Below are positions 53,636 to 56,749 of a DNA stretch of 56,749 bases, piece by piece. How positions within the stretch are numbered: the first letter of the stretch is position 1; every line of letters starts with the position of its first letter. The DNA lies in NCBI RefSeq assembly GCF_000982415.1, contig NZ_LANI01000027.1, positions 1 through 56,749 of the forward strand. The letters are read 5' to 3'. Below the pieces are notes generated by a model. The model saw only the letters and a list, made by a program, of their open reading frames with translations. It did not search any database and was not told the origin of the DNA. A program made the position numbers and the translations under genes. This DNA is from Kiloniella litopenaei. Lineage in GTDB: Bacteria > Pseudomonadota > Alphaproteobacteria > Kiloniellales > Kiloniellaceae.

Positions 53636-54931
53636 ATGCTTGCAGATCTTGATCGACTAGATGCCTCGGAAGCTTCTGATAAGGCAGAAAAATCTCGTTT
53701 ATTTGCGCTTGAAGATATTCGCCAACGCGCCCGCAGTTTGGCGCTGGATGTTTTTGCCCCTCGGGCCGCATCGATTGATTCTGCTGAGATGTATCCTTGG
53801 GAAAACTGCTTTGCTCTGAGGGATGCCGGCTTTATGGGGATGACAATTCCGAAGGCTTACGGGGGTGCCGGGGCAGGATATCAGGAAGCTGTCGTGTTGG
53901 TTGAGGAAGTTGCCAAGGCCTGTGGTGTGACCGGGCGTATTGCTGTCGAGGCCAATATGGGGGCCATCGGCGCCATCATGGCCTATGGCACTGAAAAGCA
54001 GAAGAATCTTGCTGCTGAGCTGGTTCTGGATGGTGACAAGCCAGCTATATGTATTACGGAGCCTGAGAGTGGTTCCGCGGCCACAGAAATGAAGACCCGT
54101 GCCGATAAAGTTGGGAATGGCTATGTCCTGAACGGTACAAAACACTGGATCACCGGTGGCGGCGTTTCACGATTACACCTTATTTTTGCACGGGTTTATG
54201 AAAATGATGAGCCGCAGGGAATTGCCGGGTTCCTTGTTGTTCGCGGCGAGCCGGGCGCAGAAGGGCTTTCCATTGGACGGCGTGAACCAACCATGGGCCT
54301 TAGGGGAATCCCGGAAACCGAAGTCCATCTGAAAAATTTACACGTACCGTCCGATATGATGCTGCAACCTCCATCAGGCCTTAGAAAGGGCTTTGGTGAT
54401 TTGATGACAGCCTATAATGGACAGCGTGTGGGGGCAGCAGCCGTTGCGCTTGGCATTGCAGTCGGGGCCTATGAGCAGGCGGAAAGCTTTATTCAAAAGC
54501 GAGAGCAGTTTGGTCGCCCGATTTGTGAGTTTCAGGGGCTTCAGTGGATGTTGGCTGATATGTCCGTACAAATCAGTGCGGCAAGGGCTTTGATAAATGA
54601 GGCTGTGTCAGGAGAAGGCTTCCCGGATAAAACAAAGGCTGCCCAAGCCAAGCTCTTTACATCAGAAATGGCCGTTACAGTCACAAATAACGCATTACAG
54701 ATGCATGGTGCAGCGGGGTATTCCAGAAATAACCCGGTCGAGCGCATGGTGCGGGATGCACGTATGTTCACCATTGGTGGTGGTACGGCACAGGTTCTCA
54801 GAAATGTGATCGCGTCTGATTTGCTAAATCGCAAATTTCCGCAGACAAGGGATGGTTATCTGACTGGTTCGTCTGATAAATCTTCTATGGAAGACCTGCG
54901 ATCTGTTGTTGAGCGTAATCCTGAGTGTTAA
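53636..54931 (+). CDS. Acyl-CoA dehydrogenase-fold protein, probable 3-sulfinopropanoyl-CoA desulfinase
   Basis: 431 residues from the ATG at 53636, chosen over the GTG at 53576 because GGAGAG lies 5 nt before it. The FAD-binding acyl-CoA dehydrogenase fold is complete (ICITEPESGSAATEM, WITGGGVSRLHLIFARV, REQFGRPICEFQGLQWMLADM). Dehydrogenases need a Glu/Asp base at one of two sites: the isovaleryl-type site is Gln263 (AYNGQRVG) and the EGT site is Gly382 (FTIGGGT). The 3-sulfinopropanoyl-CoA desulfinase of Advenella has Gln and Gly at these places plus an essential Arg84; here Arg101 (VTGRIAVE) matches with a constant offset. The reaction would release sulfite and propanoyl-CoA. A generic dehydrogenase is much less likely. 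Confidence 0.8.
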   Translation: MLADLDRLDASEASDKAEKSRLFALEDIRQRARSLALDVFAPRAASIDSAEMYPWENCFALRDAGFMGMTIPKAYGGAGAGYQEAVVLVEEVAKACGVTGRIAVEANMGAIGAIMAYGTEKQKNLAAELVLDGDKPAICITEPESGSAATEMKTRADKVGNGYVLNGTKHWITGGGVSRLHLIFARVYENDEPQGIAGFLVVRGEPGAEGLSIGRREPTMGLRGIPETEVHLKNLHVPSDMMLQPPSGLRKGFGDLMTAYNGQRVGAAAVALGIAVGAYEQAESFIQKREQFGRPICEFQGLQWMLADMSVQISAARALINEAVSGEGFPDKTKAAQAKLFTSEMAVTVTNNALQMHGAAGYSRNNPVERMVRDARMFTIGGGTAQVLRNVIASDLLNRKFPQTRDGYLTGSSDKSSMEDLRSVVERNPEC

Positions 54932-55034
54932 AGCACTAAGTGATAAGACCTTACTAAACAACCGATTTTAGATGGCGCGCTCTTAAGGGCGCGTAGCCAG
55001 TATTGTGTGATTGATTAATTTGAGAGAAGCCGAG

Positions 55035-56648
55035 ATGAGCTTGACGACAGCCGATATCCTTGCCCAACGCCTTTTTGATGCGGGATGCCGCCATGCCTTT
55101 GGTATTCCAGGGGGGGAAGTTCTGAGTGTGATGCACGCACTGGATCGGGCAGGGCTAGAAATTGTGCTGACCAAGCATGAAAACGGTGCGGGCTTTATGG
55201 CCGAAGGGACTTATCATCGCACGGGTGCACCGGGTGTTCTCTTCGCAACGCTTGGCCCGGGCATGGCGAATGCTTTTAACGTTATCGCCAATGCACATCA
55301 GGATCGTGTCCCGTTGGTGTTTCTGACTGGACGGGTCGATGATTATGACATGGCAAGCTATACGCATCAGGTTTTTGATCATTGCAAGGCGCTGGAACCC
55401 GTCGTGAAGGGCAGCTTCACCCTCGTGGATGGTGCCGTTGATCGCATCGTTGACAGGGCTTTGTCTCTGGCGCAATCAGGTCGCCCCGGGCCTGTACACA
55501 TTGATGTTCCGATTTCCCTCGCGGCAAAGGTGCAGGAAGCTGCGCCCAAACAATGGCAACCAACCTATTTGCCCTCGGCACCTGTGGACAATGCCAACTT
55601 TTCTGAAGTGAGAGATCGCTTGTCCCGTTCAGAAAGACCTCTGGCCATTCTGGGGTTGGAAATTCTCAGCGAGGGTTGTGAAGTTGAGGTAAGGAACTTC
55701 CTTCTGAAACATGGAATTCCATCCGTTGCTACCTATAAAGCGAAAGGGGTAATCCCCGATGATCATCCGCTTTCCCTCGGCGGTGCAGGACTTTCCCCGA
55801 AAGCCGATAAAACAGTTCTTCCCTTGATTGAGAAAAGTGACTGTCTGTTGTTGATTGGCTATGATCCAATTGAAATGCGCCATGGTTGGCAGGATGTATG
55901 GGAACCTGAGACGCAGTTTGTTGCAGAATTTACCCTTGAGCCGAATTTGCACGGCATGCATCGGGCCAGCTGTACCTTTGTTGGTTCTTTAGCGCCTGCA
56001 TTAGCCGTTTTGGATCAAGGGTTGGATCTTGGCTCTGTTTGGGAGAATGGCGATTTTACCAAAGCCAAGTCAGAGCTATCTGCTGCATTCCCTCGGGATG
56101 AAGATTGGGGGCCATCCGCGATTGTTGATGAAGTGCGCAAGGCCTTGCCTGACCATGGTCTTGCCTCTGTTGATTCCGGGGCGCACAGAATCTTGCAAAG
56201 CCAACAGTGGGTCTGTCGGGAACCTCACACCCTTATTCAATCCAGTGGGTTGTGCACGATGGGCTGTGCCCTGCCATTGGCTATGGGGGCCAAAGTTGCC
56301 TCGCCTGACCTGCCCGTAGTTGCCTTTACCGGAGACGCGGGACTAGAGATGATCTTGGGCGAATTATCGACACTCAGAGATTTGAATCTACCTGTTGTTG
56401 TTGTCGTTTTTGTTGATGCATCGCTTGCCTTGATTGAATTGAAACAGCGTGGAAGTGGCAGGGAGAATCTTGCGGTTGATTTTGGGGGGACAGATTTTGC
56501 TGCGCTGGCTGACGCTATGGGAGGGATTGGTATCAACGCCCGAAGCCGTAAAGAGCTGCAAACAGCATTGAGTTCTGCATTTGAAGGCGACAAGTTTACC
56601 TTGATCGCAGCTCATATTGAACGTGAATCCTATGACGGGAAGTTTTAA
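55035..56648 (+). CDS. ThDP-dependent acetolactate synthase-like enzyme
   Basis: 537 residues from the ATG at 55035 (GAGAG upstream; an earlier TTG frame is not used). It has the three domains of the acetolactate synthase/pyruvate decarboxylase family. The N-terminal Pyr domain holds the activating Glu49 in TKHENGAGFMAEG and GIPGGEVLSV, and the C-terminal PP domain the metal motif GDAG (Asp434) with Asp461 (FVDASL) 27 residues on, the usual spacing; GDG/NN is here GDA/VD. It lacks long FAD-loop features of true AHAS, so the reaction is unknown. It lies 103 bp after the desulfinase-like gene, probably co-transcribed, with a hairpin in between (54979-54993). Confidence 0.85.
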   Translation: MSLTTADILAQRLFDAGCRHAFGIPGGEVLSVMHALDRAGLEIVLTKHENGAGFMAEGTYHRTGAPGVLFATLGPGMANAFNVIANAHQDRVPLVFLTGRVDDYDMASYTHQVFDHCKALEPVVKGSFTLVDGAVDRIVDRALSLAQSGRPGPVHIDVPISLAAKVQEAAPKQWQPTYLPSAPVDNANFSEVRDRLSRSERPLAILGLEILSEGCEVEVRNFLLKHGIPSVATYKAKGVIPDDHPLSLGGAGLSPKADKTVLPLIEKSDCLLLIGYDPIEMRHGWQDVWEPETQFVAEFTLEPNLHGMHRASCTFVGSLAPALAVLDQGLDLGSVWENGDFTKAKSELSAAFPRDEDWGPSAIVDEVRKALPDHGLASVDSGAHRILQSQQWVCREPHTLIQSSGLCTMGCALPLAMGAKVASPDLPVVAFTGDAGLEMILGELSTLRDLNLPVVVVVFVDASLALIELKQRGSGRENLAVDFGGTDFAALADAMGGIGINARSRKELQTALSSAFEGDKFTLIAAHIERESYDGKF

Positions 56649-56702
56649 CTCTGGGATACGTCTGATGTTCGAGAGGCGCTAAACTTTAACTGAAAAATAA
56701 AG

Positions 56703-56719
56703 GCGGCCAGAGAGGCCGC
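56703..56719 (+). terminator. Hairpin after the ThDP gene
   Basis: GCGGCC / GGCCGC with a 5-nt loop, preceded by AAAAATAAA. The T-run after it is poor, so it is only a possible terminator, more convincing for transcripts on -. Confidence 0.4.
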
Positions 56720-56749
56720 TTCAGACCGTTGACAAACCCCGTCGATTTT

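Overview
The window looks like a chromosome segment of a marine-type alphaproteobacterium, probably close to the Rhodospirillales/Kiloniellales. The evidence is a class I (archaeal-type) lysyl-tRNA synthetase, the bolA / J-domain / cobS / cobT block, TipF- and TipN-like polarity genes, a TIGR01459-type HAD hydrolase, and an aroK-aroB-CorC operon. GC is moderate by eye. There are no rRNA or tRNA genes, insertion sequences, phage structural genes or CRISPR arrays, so most of the window is ordinary core chromosome with a few accessory blocks.

Layout. 0.1-8.2 kb: a DinG-type Fe-S helicase, lysK, a possible GIY-YIG-fold protein, an S24-type repressor whose catalytic serine is replaced, an RluE-like pseudouridine synthase, a 69-residue unknown protein and a DUF952 protein. 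8.3-13.2 kb: pyrD, an ArsC-like protein, a membrane-anchored degenerate EAL protein (TipF-like), a HAD hydrolase and a Tat-exported YHYH protein. 13.5-21.1 kb, all on +: methylmalonyl-CoA mutase, a 787-residue membrane coiled-coil protein (TipN-like), an Atm1-type ABC exporter and meaB, the mutase chaperone. 21.2-22.6 kb: rpmB, converging on and overlapping a phytase-like esterase gene. 22.8-29.3 kb, on -: a complete heme-uptake operon hemP-hemR-hmuS-hmuT-hmuU-hmuV behind one strong promoter flanked by two inverted Fur-like boxes. 29.4-33.8 kb: cobT, cobS and a J-domain gene on -, divergent from bolA and a ribbon-helix-helix gene. 33.8-37.5 kb, on -: aroK-aroB-CorC-DUF2889.

37.6-44.8 kb is a self-contained carbohydrate block: a ROK regulator divergent from an FrcBCA-style sugar ABC transporter, then a cytoplasmic family 3 glycoside hydrolase and an SDR oxidoreductase. 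A perfect 31-bp palindrome in the divergent promoter is the likely operator. The block lies between aroK and a conserved run made of a 46-residue membrane protein, a 609-residue exported protein, xerD, malyl-CoA lyase and accA (45.0-50.3 kb), and looks like an insertion into core chromosome.

50.4-56.6 kb carries a cytoplasmic molybdopterin oxidoreductase, a LysR regulator, an acyl-CoA dehydrogenase-fold protein and an acetolactate-synthase-like ThDP enzyme. The acyl-CoA dehydrogenase-fold protein lacks the acidic base at both positions used in the family (Gln263, Gly382) and keeps Arg101. This matches 3-sulfinopropanoyl-CoA desulfinase (Acd of Advenella), not a dehydrogenase. Released propanoyl-CoA could feed the mutase/MeaB pair elsewhere in the window. 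The role of the ThDP partner is unknown, and this is the best candidate here for an undescribed pathway.
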